Below are positions 40,026 to 46,595 of a stretch of 47,124 bases of DNA, one piece after another (position 1 is the stretch's first letter; each line of letters starts with the position of its first letter). Location of the stretch: positions 1 through 47,124 of IMG/VR virus record IMGVR_UViG_3300033388_003527, one strand, 5' to 3'. Below the pieces are notes generated by a model that made no database searches, was not told where the DNA came from, and saw nothing but the letters and a program-made list of their open reading frames with translations. Made by a program: the position numbers and the translations under genes. This DNA comes from a virus.

Positions 40026-40236
40026 TTGGAAAGTTACATGCCCATATGTTGGAGCTGCTATTAATTTTGTTACAGCAAAAACAGCAGAAGAGGCGATTGA
40101 AATTGGTTATGAGTTAGCGTCAAATGGCATCGGAGGAGAAAGGGCTCAACTTATCTATAAAAAACCACACAACTATCTTTTAAAAATACAGTGCGAAAAA
40201 GTAATCCCGGCACACAAACAAAGGGAAACAAAATGA
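40015..40236 (+). CDS. Small alpha/beta hypothetical protein
   Basis: 73 residues (MTISWKVTCPYVGAAINFVT...EEAIEIGYELASNGIGGERA). The strand-helix pattern with AKTAEEAIEIGYE resembles small DUF proteins in which AxTxxEAxxxA leads a helix. Coupled to the next gene (ATGA). Confidence 0.55.
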   Translation: MTISWKVTCPYVGAAINFVTAKTAEEAIEIGYELASNGIGGERAQLIYKKPHNYLLKIQCEKVIPAHKQRETK

Positions 40237-40403
40237 ACAAATCTATAAAAGTAACAAGCGAGTACAGAGTTAACGAGAGAGGCGCGGTTTTTGATGAATG
40301 TGGAAAGTTTTACTGTATGTGGTTTGTGCTAACGGACGAAGAAAAAGAAATTGTAAAACAAAAAGAATTTTCCGAAAGACAAATAAACAAACAGGGGAAG
40401 TAA
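40233..40403 (+). CDS. Small hypothetical protein
   Basis: Start at ATG 40233, with AAAGGGAAAC upstream and overlapping the previous stop. 56 residues (MNKSIKVTSEYRVNERGAVF...), with a charged C-terminus. Not recognised. Confidence 0.5.
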   Translation: MNKSIKVTSEYRVNERGAVFDECGKFYCMWFVLTDEEKEIVKQKEFSERQINKQGK

Positions 40404-40422
40404 TTTCCAAAGGAAACTTAGC

Positions 40423-40584
40423 ATGAAACACATAATCAAACCAAACGAGAGAGGGCACCGCAAGCCTCTCTCCAACGAAAAAACAGTAAGCTATACTATA
40501 AGACTCCCTGAATCCCTTAAAGCTAAATGTATACTATTAGGGGCTATGTGGGTTAGAATGGTACTTAAGAAAGAAGGTAAATAA
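40423..40584 (+). CDS. Short RHH-like protein
   Basis: 53 residues. TVSYTIRLPESLKAKCILLG fits the RHH strand-helix opening (T-x-R-L-P-x-x-L-x-x-K). Its last eight codons (MVLKKEGK) lie in a 31-bp sequence repeated at 41028 and 41662, each time just before another gene. Confidence 0.5.
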   Translation: MKHIIKPNERGHRKPLSNEKTVSYTIRLPESLKAKCILLGAMWVRMVLKKEGK

Positions 40585-40588
40585 GATG
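40558..40588 (+). repeat. 31-bp direct repeat, copy A
   Basis: Starts ATGGTACTTAAGAAAGAAGG and ends AAGATG. It encodes the end of the RHH-like gene and supplies the ribosome site and ATG of the next gene. Exact copies lie at 41028-41058 and 41662-41692, and a 16-bp part lies at 41264. Confidence 0.9.
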
Positions 40589-40834
40589 AAAGGTTTTAGA
40601 AAGCAGTATTTGGAATGCAAGGATTCTGGAAACTTACAAACTATAGATAATATCAAAGGTGAATTTCCCCCACAAATTAATGTGTGTATGCATTATGGCG
40701 CTGTGTGTCAATCTAAGCTATGCAGAGAAGAAAGATTGCACATGAGCAACTTACTTAATCTCATTAGCAACAAGCTTAAGAAAGATAACAAACTATCTCC
40801 TATACTACCACAGCCGAGGGAATATCCTGAATGA
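40586..40834 (+). CDS. Hypothetical cassette protein with KLSPILPQ tail
   Basis: 82 residues with several Cys (VCMHYGAVCQSKLC) and a C-terminal tail KLSPILPQPREYPE. That tail is nearly the same in the otherwise unrelated protein at 41690. It starts in 31-bp repeat copy A and overlaps the next start by four bases. Confidence 0.55.
   Translation: MKGFRKQYLECKDSGNLQTIDNIKGEFPPQINVCMHYGAVCQSKLCREERLHMSNLLNLISNKLKKDNKLSPILPQPREYPE
40790..40813 (+). repeat. 24-bp coding repeat, copy 1
   Basis: AAACTATCTCCTATACTACC plus CACAG is identical to 41855-41878. It encodes the shared KLSPILPQ tail. Downstream the similarity continues weakly into the start of the following gene. Confidence 0.85.
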
Positions 40835-41022
40835 AAAATTGTACTTGTTATCAAGCTGTAAAAGAAACCACTAAAGTAAATAATTTCACAGCTGCCTGCG
40901 ATCAATGCAATGGTTGTGAATCTTCACCGTTGTATGAATATGAAAAATGTGGTGGTTGTGATATAAGAAAAAAGTGTGACGTGTTTCTTAATCCACAACA
41001 ATATTTATATGATGATAGTTAG
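40831..41022 (+). CDS. Small Cys-rich protein
   Basis: 63 residues with nine Cys (CTCY, CDQCNGC, CGGCDIRKKC), likely zinc or iron-sulfur binding. It starts in ATGA with the previous gene, like its counterpart at 41896. No family recognised. Confidence 0.55.
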   Translation: MKNCTCYQAVKETTKVNNFTAACDQCNGCESSPLYEYEKCGGCDIRKKCDVFLNPQQYLYDDS

Positions 41023-41027
41023 GGTTA

Positions 41028-41058
41028 ATGGTACTTAAGAAAGAAGGTAAATAAGATG
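41028..41058 (+). repeat. 31-bp direct repeat, copy B
   Basis: Exact copy of 40558-40588. Here the MVLKKEGK codons have no upstream gene, so the copy is a relic that still supplies the ribosome site for the next gene. Confidence 0.9.
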
Positions 41059-41265
41059 TCAGATAGAATGACAATTACAATTGCGATTAGAAAAGGAACT
41101 GTCTCAGATTTGGATAAATACTGTAGTAAGAATTTCCCGTGGAAGAGAAGTACTTTTATTGACAAGGCAATTGAAGAGAAGTTAAGCCGGGAACTATGTA
41201 TAACTGATCCGGAAATGCGAAGGTTTGCTACCGGTGGTATTAAGTCAGAGCATAAACCGTTTTGA
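41056..41265 (+). CDS. RHH-like small protein
   Basis: 69 residues. MTITIAIRKGTVSDLDKYCS then FPWKRSTFIDKAIEEKLSRE: a strand followed by two helices consistent with a ribbon-helix-helix fold. The third RHH-type protein within 1.5 kb. Confidence 0.5.
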   Translation: MSDRMTITIAIRKGTVSDLDKYCSKNFPWKRSTFIDKAIEEKLSRELCITDPEMRRFATGGIKSEHKPF

Positions 41266-41278
41266 AAGAAGGTAAATA

Positions 41279-41662
41279 ATGAGTGAAGAATATTTTTACA
41301 TAATAGACGGTGAAAAACACTGGGACAAAGAGCTATTGTTGGCATATCTATTAAAAGAAGAACTTGTATTTTGTAACAGCCGAAAATATGTCGAATTAAA
41401 TGGGGATATAAAACCCTCTACTACTGTTATTTTTGCGCTTTGTAATGATGTTTTTGCTTGGGCGTGTGCTGATTGTGAACCAATACTTCCAAGTGAATAT
41501 CCAGAGCTTTATGAATTGAATGAAGAGAATAATAAGTGGGGGCCTACAAAATGGGCATGCAAAAAAAGAAACCTGCAACCACAATCACCTATCGTAAGAG
41601 ATATGAAAAAAGATGGCTATTGGGACAAAGAAATGGATAGTTTGAAAAAGAATAGTAATTAA
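41279..41662 (+). CDS. Hypothetical protein
   Basis: 127 residues (MSEEYFYIIDGEKHWDKELL...WACADCEPILPSEYPELYEL). Alpha/beta with paired Cys (CADC) and a charged tail. GAAAGAAGG before its ATG is a part copy of the 31-bp repeat. No family recognised; the domain style is common in phage early regions. Confidence 0.55.
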   Translation: MSEEYFYIIDGEKHWDKELLLAYLLKEELVFCNSRKYVELNGDIKPSTTVIFALCNDVFAWACADCEPILPSEYPELYELNEENNKWGPTKWACKKRNLQPQSPIVRDMKKDGYWDKEMDSLKKNSN

Positions 41663-41692
41663 TGGTACTTAAGAAAGAAGGTAAATAAGATG
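41662..41692 (+). repeat. 31-bp direct repeat, copy C
   Basis: Third exact copy. It overlaps the stop of the previous gene and provides the ribosome site and ATG for the gene at 41690. Confidence 0.9.
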
Positions 41693-41899
41693 AAAGACTT
41701 AAAAGTAATTCGCGAATATAACGACAAGGGTTTATTTGAAATTGAATGTAATAAACTCATTGAAGAAGGGTATCTATTATATACGGCAAGCTGTGCGTGT
41801 AACGGCCAAAGCAGTGACGAGTGTTATCAGGCTATATTTATATCACCAAGCGTTAAACTATCTCCTATACTACCACAGGAGAGGACATATCCAGAATGA
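41690..41899 (+). CDS. Hypothetical cassette protein with KLSPILPQ tail
   Basis: 69 residues. The core (MKDLKVIREYNDKGLFEIEC then IEEGYLLYTASCAC) looks like the small DUF1737-type fold in which a variable loop follows IEEGW/Y. The tail KLSPILPQERTYPE matches that of the 40586 protein. It overlaps the next start by four bases. Confidence 0.55.
   Translation: MKDLKVIREYNDKGLFEIECNKLIEEGYLLYTASCACNGQSSDECYQAIFISPSVKLSPILPQERTYPE
41855..41878 (+). repeat. 24-bp coding repeat, copy 2
   Basis: Identical to 40790-40813. The flanking DNA of the two host genes is otherwise unrelated, which indicates body replacement between shared ends. Confidence 0.85.
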
Positions 41900-42132
41900 T
41901 TAAAGCGGTAGCTATAAAAATAGGTGATAAAATATATAGAGGTGCTGGTGGGGACCGCCACAACCATTTGTATTCTTATTTTGGCGAAGATACTTTTGCA
42001 GGACCACACAAACAAGGGTTTGTTGATGATAAAGGTAAGTTTTATGATAGAATAGAAGCTGCTGCACATGCATTTGAATGTAAGCAGACTAAAAAACAAT
42101 TTGAAGCTTTACTATCTGAGGACTTATGGTAA
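41896..42132 (+). CDS. Small conserved phage-type protein
   Basis: 78 residues (MIKAVAIKIGDKIYRGAGGD...GFVDDKGKFYDRIEAAAHAF). The GPHKQGFVDDKGKFYDRIEA core is common to short phage proteins of unknown role. Its ATGA start is shared with the 41690 gene. Confidence 0.6.
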   Translation: MIKAVAIKIGDKIYRGAGGDRHNHLYSYFGEDTFAGPHKQGFVDDKGKFYDRIEAAAHAFECKQTKKQFEALLSEDLW

Positions 42133-42145
42133 CAGGAGGTAAGCA

Positions 42146-42319
42146 GTGAAAGAAGATAAAATAATAACAGTGTGCAATAAATGTCTTAGGGCATGTTGTT
42201 GGCAAGGGTATTTTATGTGTGACGAAGCCAAATACGCTGGCACAGTTGAGAAAACAGTATCAAAACTAAAGAAGCTTGATCTTGAACACTCTGATTATTG
42301 GAAAGAAGGTAAGCAGTGA
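42146..42319 (+). CDS. Small Cys-rich protein, GTG start
   Basis: 57 residues. CNKCLRACCWQGYFMC (10-25) is a metal-binding-like cluster, followed by TVEKTVSKLKKLDLEHSDYW, a pattern I know from many small phage proteins. GTG after AGGAGGTAAGCA; the same AGGTAAGCAGTGA sequence precedes the next gene. Confidence 0.6.
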   Translation: MKEDKIITVCNKCLRACCWQGYFMCDEAKYAGTVEKTVSKLKKLDLEHSDYWKEGKQ

Positions 42320-42546
42320 GAGAATATATAAACAATATTGAAATCAGTGAGTATGCCGGGCATTGGGGGAAATCATTAGTATATGTTGATAATAAATTAG
42401 CATCGGACGGAGTTAATCTTAGGCCGAAAAAGGGGTATAAATACTGGATACGTTTTATTAAGTCACATCCTAATTTTAACTCTAATTGTTTAGTGAGTGA
42501 TCATTTTAGAGATGGTAAATCGTTTGAAGAAAAATATAAGCAATGA
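42316..42546 (+). CDS. Small hypothetical protein, GTG start
   Basis: 76 residues (VREYINNIEISEYAGHWGKS...SNCLVSDHFRDGKSFEEKYK), beta-rich. It starts in GTGA with the previous stop. Not recognised. Confidence 0.55.
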   Translation: MREYINNIEISEYAGHWGKSLVYVDNKLASDGVNLRPKKGYKYWIRFIKSHPNFNSNCLVSDHFRDGKSFEEKYKQ

Positions 42547-42683
42547 AAAAGGAGTCATTCGAACCGGCAGAAGGCGTAAGCTATCTTGGGTCAATCTCTC
42601 AAAGAATGGAAGAGTATCCGGAAGACGCTGAGGAACTTTTGGAAAATTGGAAAGAACAACAAGCTGAATTACAAATAAATTAA
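42543..42683 (+). CDS. Small acidic protein (46 residues)
   Basis: MKKESFEPAEGVSYLGSISQ then EEYPEDAEELLENWKEQQAE. Acidic helix. ATGA overlap with the previous gene. Small acidic early proteins can be inhibitors, but nothing here proves that. Confidence 0.5.
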   Translation: MKKESFEPAEGVSYLGSISQRMEEYPEDAEELLENWKEQQAELQIN

Positions 42684-42696
42684 CGAAAGGAACAAA

Positions 42697-43230
42697 ATGG
42701 ATAATTGGATACAAACTTATAGCGGGAAAAAGATATACCCTCTAAACCCTAATCCTCATGATATTTGTATAGAGGACATAGGACACGCTCTATCAAACAT
42801 TTGTAGATTTACCGGGCATTGTACAGAGTTTTATTCCGTGGCGCAGCACTCTGTTTATGTTTCCTCTATGGTTAGTGAGGAGAATGCTTTATGGGGCTTA
42901 CTTCATGATGCTTCCGAAGCCTATATCTGTGACATTGCACGGCCTGTCAAAACGTCTCCCTCTTTTGAGTTTTATCGAGAAGCAGAAAAGAGACTAATGG
43001 GTGCTATTGCGTGTCGTTTTGGCTTAAGCGGAAAACAGCCTGAAGAAGTTACAGCAATGGATAATGTATTACTTGTCACTGAAGCGCGAGATCTGGGGCT
43101 GCTTACTAAAGATTGGGAACTATACGACGTTGAAAAGCTTAAAATGACTATTCGGCCACAACCTCCAGAAAATGCAAAACAATCTTTTTTTGATTGGCTT
43201 GAAGTTATTAACAGAAGAGGTGTCGTGTGA
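42697..43230 (+). CDS. HD-domain phosphohydrolase (YfbR-like nucleotidase)
   Basis: 177 residues. FTGHCTEFYSVAQHSVYVSS (about 38-57), LLHDASEAYICDIARPVK (68-85) and a later TEARDLG carry the HD-family residues (H51, H70, D71, D79). Close phage relatives are annotated as dNMP 5'-nucleotidase-type hydrolases that tune nucleotide pools. Located at the head of the recombination-replication module. Confidence 0.8.
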   Translation: MDNWIQTYSGKKIYPLNPNPHDICIEDIGHALSNICRFTGHCTEFYSVAQHSVYVSSMVSEENALWGLLHDASEAYICDIARPVKTSPSFEFYREAEKRLMGAIACRFGLSGKQPEEVTAMDNVLLVTEARDLGLLTKDWELYDVEKLKMTIRPQPPENAKQSFFDWLEVINRRGVV

Positions 43231-43400
43231 AAATAACTATAGATATACCTGATATAGACAAAAGAAATTTATCTGATGCAAGATGGGCTTTAGAAATGCT
43301 GGCAACTACTCAAGGCGGGGAGCTATGCCTAACTAAAGAATCTATCACCAAATGGAAAAATATTATAACTCAAATAGAGGAGAAAATAAATGGATCTTAA
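43227..43400 (+). CDS. Small helical protein (57 residues), GTG start
   Basis: VKITIDIPDIDKRNLSDARW then AKxxIT-type helices and IITQIEEKINGS. It overlaps the previous stop by four bases and the ATPase start by 11 bases. Possibly a partner of the ATPase. Not recognised. Confidence 0.5.
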   Translation: MKITIDIPDIDKRNLSDARWALEMLATTQGGELCLTKESITKWKNIITQIEEKINGS

Positions 43401-44472
43401 AAATTTTGCAACACCGATAGCAGCAGATAACCAATTCGTTAAAGTTTCAATCGGAGGATTTGCTGGAAGTGGAAAAACTAAAACGGCTTCAGATTTTATA
43501 ATAGGATGTTATAAAGATATGAAATTAACCAAGCCGGTTTTGTTTGTAGACAATGAAAAAGGCCGGAGGTTTTTAGTCCCGCTATTTAAAAAACACGGTA
43601 TTGAAACACTAGTAAAAGATACTGTTCATTTGGCCGATGTTTTACATGCAATGGAATTTCTCAGAAAAGGAGAAATTGACTTTCTTTTTGTTGATTCTCT
43701 GACAAAGGTTTGGTATCAATTTTGTAAGGATTATAAAAAGAAAAACCACCGTAGATTCATGACGTTACAAGATTGGGGTAAAGTAATACCTGAATGGCAG
43801 CATAGGTTTTCCGATAAATATGTTGAGATCGAAGGTAATTTCATATTTACCGGGCGCGGTGGGTATACTTATGACCTGGAGGAGTCTGAAGACAGCGGGA
43901 AAAAACAGTTCGTTAAGTCTGGTGTCAAAATGAAGCTTGCAGGGGAAACGCCATTTGAGCCTGACCTTAATATTTGGATGCAGGTTGAGCAAGAAATGGT
44001 TGATGGGAAAGTGAAACAATGGAGAATCGCACAAATATTTAAGGATCGGTCAGGGCTTATTGATGGTGCAACTTTTAAAAATCCAAAGTATGATGATTTT
44101 AAACCTGTGGTTGATTACCTCATGACCGTAGAAAAGGGAGCTGTGGCACGAGAAACAGACACCACTAATTTAATACCAGAAGAATACTCCGGAGAAAAAG
44201 AACAGTGTACGATCTTAGTTGAAAATATATATGGTGCGATCGAAGCCAAATACCCTGGCACCACCAAAGAAAACAAGGAAAAGAAGTCAAAAATAAAGCA
44301 ATGTGTTTTCGACACCTATTCAGACACAGAAATTAAATCAAAAACACTTGCACAGCTTCAAACTGGATTTAGTAGAATATCTGATATTGTTAATTCAGAT
44401 ACCGGATATGACGAAATGATTCAGGATTATGAGAAAGATTTGTCTGAAAACACTCTTCCTTTTGATAAATAA
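43390..44472 (+). CDS. RecA-fold ATPase, Sak4-like recombination protein
   Basis: 360 residues. Walker A GFAGSGKT (23-30), Walker B FLFVDSL (98-104), and the conserved order of a RecA core ending near LIDGATFKNP. Phage Sak4-type proteins are single-strand-annealing recombination ATPases that often lie next to NinG/RusA-type nucleases, as here. The C-terminus is acidic and ends TLPFDK, similar to the DDxPF tip of single-stranded DNA binding proteins. An alternative is a generic AAA_24 phage ATPase of replication. Confidence 0.72.
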   Translation: MDLKNFATPIAADNQFVKVSIGGFAGSGKTKTASDFIIGCYKDMKLTKPVLFVDNEKGRRFLVPLFKKHGIETLVKDTVHLADVLHAMEFLRKGEIDFLFVDSLTKVWYQFCKDYKKKNHRRFMTLQDWGKVIPEWQHRFSDKYVEIEGNFIFTGRGGYTYDLEESEDSGKKQFVKSGVKMKLAGETPFEPDLNIWMQVEQEMVDGKVKQWRIAQIFKDRSGLIDGATFKNPKYDDFKPVVDYLMTVEKGAVARETDTTNLIPEEYSGEKEQCTILVENIYGAIEAKYPGTTKENKEKKSKIKQCVFDTYSDTEIKSKTLAQLQTGFSRISDIVNSDTGYDEMIQDYEKDLSENTLPFDK

Positions 44473-44490
44473 TTACTAAGGAATAAATAA

Positions 44491-44919
44491 ATGCCTACAT
44501 TCTGGAAAAAGAAGAAAAGTAAAATAAAAATATCCACAGCCGATGCGTGGTGCTCTAAATTTATTCGAATAAGAGATGCGGACGACAATGGATATTGTAG
44601 TTGTTTTACTTGTAACGCTGTAATTTTCTGGAAATATATACAAGCCGGTCATTTTGTTTCCAGGGGTAGGGCAATGACAAGATTCGATGGAAAAAACATA
44701 CATGCTCAGTGTCCTACATGCAATATGAGTGGTGGTGAGCAAGGAAAGTATGCTGTCAAATTAGATGAAGTATACGGCCCTGGAACTGCTAAAATGTTGA
44801 TAGAATTAGGCGGTATTCGTGGGACAAAAACACACGGCAAATTAGCATTAAAAGAAATATCAAAAGAATTTAGATTAAAGGTAAAAAAATTAGCTAAAGA
44901 GAAAGGTGTTGAGTTATGA
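44491..44919 (+). CDS. ninG: NinG-like recombination endonuclease
   Basis: 142 residues. CSCFTC (36-41), AGHFVSRGRAMTRFDG (52-67), HAQCPTCN (71-78) and a GKYAVKLDEVYGPG segment match lambda NinG (Rap), a zinc-containing Holliday-junction and branched-DNA endonuclease that aids recombination. The length is typical. It lies right after the Sak4-like ATPase and is coupled to the zinc-ribbon gene by four bases. Confidence 0.82.
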   Translation: MPTFWKKKKSKIKISTADAWCSKFIRIRDADDNGYCSCFTCNAVIFWKYIQAGHFVSRGRAMTRFDGKNIHAQCPTCNMSGGEQGKYAVKLDEVYGPGTAKMLIELGGIRGTKTHGKLALKEISKEFRLKVKKLAKEKGVEL

Positions 44920-45212
44920 AAGATTTGTATGAAATGAAGCTAAGAGCTTTTTGCAAAGGTTTGGAGATGGAAAGTATAGATAAATTAATGACTGGGACAG
45001 TTGCAGACTTTCACAAAGTTGGTCAAGTAATGTCAGCCCGCATAAAGGACAGGTGCCGCAAGCCCCAGGAACCCAAGGAAGGTGATTCTACCACCAATAA
45101 AGAAAAAGAACAGCGTTGTCCTGAATGTGGCTCCTTAGCAATTTGGAAATGGGTAAACGGTAAATTTTATGAGTGTAAAGGATGTAAGTGGGAATGGAAT
45201 AATCCAAAATAA
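44916..45212 (+). CDS. Zinc-ribbon protein
   Basis: 98 residues. The C-terminal CPECGSLAIW then FYECKGCKWEW is a classic zinc ribbon (CxxC-x16-CxxC). The N-terminal helix carries the conserved-looking AFCKGLEMESIDKLMTG. Likely DNA- or protein-binding accessory to the recombination genes. Confidence 0.6.
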   Translation: MKDLYEMKLRAFCKGLEMESIDKLMTGTVADFHKVGQVMSARIKDRCRKPQEPKEGDSTTNKEKEQRCPECGSLAIWKWVNGKFYECKGCKWEWNNPK

Positions 45213-45254
45213 ACATAGCTTTTTTAGTTACATGTAGTATATTATAGGTATGAA

Positions 45255-45336
45255 ACATGCAGATTCATTCAAAATTCGAAAATAATATAATCCGGTTAGG
45301 GCCAATTCCGCGCCCGTTTGATAGGTTCCTGCATGT
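45255..45336 (+). ncRNA. Candidate leader RNA hairpin
   Basis: ACATGCAG (45255-45262) pairs with CTGCATGT (45329-45336) around a 66-base loop with a weaker internal GGGC/GCCC stem. It follows a TATTAT box at about 45238 and precedes the gene at 45373. No known RNA family recognised. It could also be chance. Confidence 0.35.
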
Positions 45337-45372
45337 ACCTGTCATGAAAGCCGGAGTACAAATAAAAATTTT

Positions 45373-45552
45373 ATGGCAGTTGTTAACGTCCACAATTCAG
45401 TAGATAATGATTATTTCGCAGACGATCTACCTGCGGCTATTGAAGTTGCAAGAGACAGGGTGTCGAATGGAAAAGAATATGTTGAAATTTGGCAGAAAGT
45501 AAAAGTTGTTAAAGCAAAAGCGGCCCCTGTTGTAGTTGAAGATGTTGATTAA
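45373..45552 (+). CDS. Small hypothetical protein (59 residues)
   Basis: MAVVNVHNSVDNDYFADDLP then ATRDRVSNG-type residues and a Val/Ala-rich tail (VVKAKAAPVVVEDVD). The ribosome site is weak. Located between two structured-RNA candidates. Not recognised. Confidence 0.5.
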   Translation: MAVVNVHNSVDNDYFADDLPAAIEVARDRVSNGKEYVEIWQKVKVVKAKAAPVVVEDVD

Positions 45553-45590
45553 ATTTAACACCTAATAAAGGAATATAAGTGGGAAAGAGA

Positions 45591-45619
45591 TTGACTTTTA
45601 ATATTCCATATGTTATTTT
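45591..45619 (+). promoter_or_regulatory. Strong sigma70-type promoter
   Basis: TTGACT (45591-45596), 17 bp, TATTTT (45614-45619). The predicted transcript start is near 45626, right at the first base of a strongly paired RNA element. It is one of the best promoter matches in the window. Confidence 0.65.
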
Positions 45620-45625
45620 TATATA

Positions 45626-45739
45626 CATGATCAGGCAAATTCCAAGAAAATTATTGTTGTATTAACGTTTAAAATAAACGTCCAGTAAGCACTCGCTGAA
45701 CCGTTGGTATTTCTTGCCTGATCTGCCGACGGGCTGGAC
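45626..45739 (+). ncRNA. Strongly structured RNA candidate (or leader of the next gene)
   Basis: GATCAGGCAA (45629-45638) pairs perfectly with TTGCCTGATC (45714-45723). After a seven-base bulge the stem continues GAAA/TTTC. Inside lies the hairpin ACGTTT-AAAAT-AAACGT (45665-45681). GTCCAG (45680-45685) can pair with CTGGAC (45734-45739), overlapping that hairpin by two bases, which would form a pseudoknot. The element starts where the promoter's transcript would begin and ends 20 bp before the ATG of a short gene. No known RNA family recognised. Confidence 0.55.
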
Positions 45740-45758
45740 TTATTTATGGAGGTTTTAT

Positions 45759-45947
45759 ATGCCTAAATATATAATTTCGTGGAATGCCGGATACGGTAAA
45801 GATTATGATACTGTTGAAGCTGAAACAGAAGAGAAAGCATGTGAAGAAGCTTATGAGCGGTGGAAAGAGGATGTTGAATCACAAGCGGAATACGGCGTAG
45901 AATGTGAATGGTCTAAAGAAAAAGCTGAAGAATTTGAGGTTGAATAA
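45759..45947 (+). CDS. Small acidic protein
   Basis: ATG 45759 after GGAGG. 62 residues (MPKYIISWNAGYGKDYDTVE...KAEEFEVE), a beta strand followed by an acidic helix, in the style of small phage proteins that start MxxYxxxW and end acidic. Lies behind the structured RNA, so its translation may be controlled by it. Confidence 0.55.
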   Translation: MPKYIISWNAGYGKDYDTVEAETEEKACEEAYERWKEDVESQAEYGVECEWSKEKAEEFEVE

Positions 45948-45950
45948 TTA

Positions 45951-46595
45951 ATGAAATGGTTTAAGCACCTCGTAGGGTCTACAAGTGACCCTGATTTAAT
46001 GGAATCTGAAACTTTGTTTAAGTCTGATGGGACATATGTGTTCTGGAGAGTTTTGGAAATATTATCAAGAGAAGATGTGTTTCAAGAACCACTTGTAATA
46101 AATTTTGCAACATTTCACTTGTGGTTTCCAGCTATTTCTAAGAAAAAACTGATCAAAGTTTTAGATTTTTTTAACAAAAAAAAGAGAATTTTATATCATT
46201 TTGAAGATGAAAATATTTCAATATTCTGTGATAAACTATTAGTTATATCAAGCGATTACGCTGCAAAACTCCAGAAAAAACCAAAAAAAGTTTGTAAAAT
46301 ATCCACCTTAGAAGTAAGAAGTAAGAATAAGAAAGAGAAGAAGAATAAAGATAAAGATATATATAGAAAGTTCGATCATTTAAAAATAACCAACACAGAA
46401 TTTGCAAAATTAAATGAGACTTATACGAAACAACAAATTGATGATGTTATATCAAGAATTCAAAACCACCGGAGAAACACCAACTATAAGAGCTTGTATT
46501 TAACAGCTAATAACTGGCTAAAAGACGATATCAAAAAACAGCAACCTAAAAGACACGGTGTAATAAAAAAAGATGGGAGTATGTGGGGTGACTGA
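45951..46595 (+). CDS. DnaD-like / replisome organiser protein
   Basis: 214 residues. The N-terminal MKWFKHLVGSTSDPDLMESE is the opening seen in phage replication initiators of the Lin1244/DnaD-like type (winged helix). The C-terminal segment (YTKQQIDDVISRIQNHRRNT, then YKSLYLTANNWLKDD) matches the DnaD-like domain that ends replisome proteins. The middle is a basic linker (RSKNKKEKKNKDKDIYRKF). It probably binds the origin and brings in host helicase with the next gene product. Confidence 0.7.
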   Translation: MKWFKHLVGSTSDPDLMESETLFKSDGTYVFWRVLEILSREDVFQEPLVINFATFHLWFPAISKKKLIKVLDFFNKKKRILYHFEDENISIFCDKLLVISSDYAAKLQKKPKKVCKISTLEVRSKNKKEKKNKDKDIYRKFDHLKITNTEFAKLNETYTKQQIDDVISRIQNHRRNTNYKSLYLTANNWLKDDIKKQQPKRHGVIKKDGSMWGD

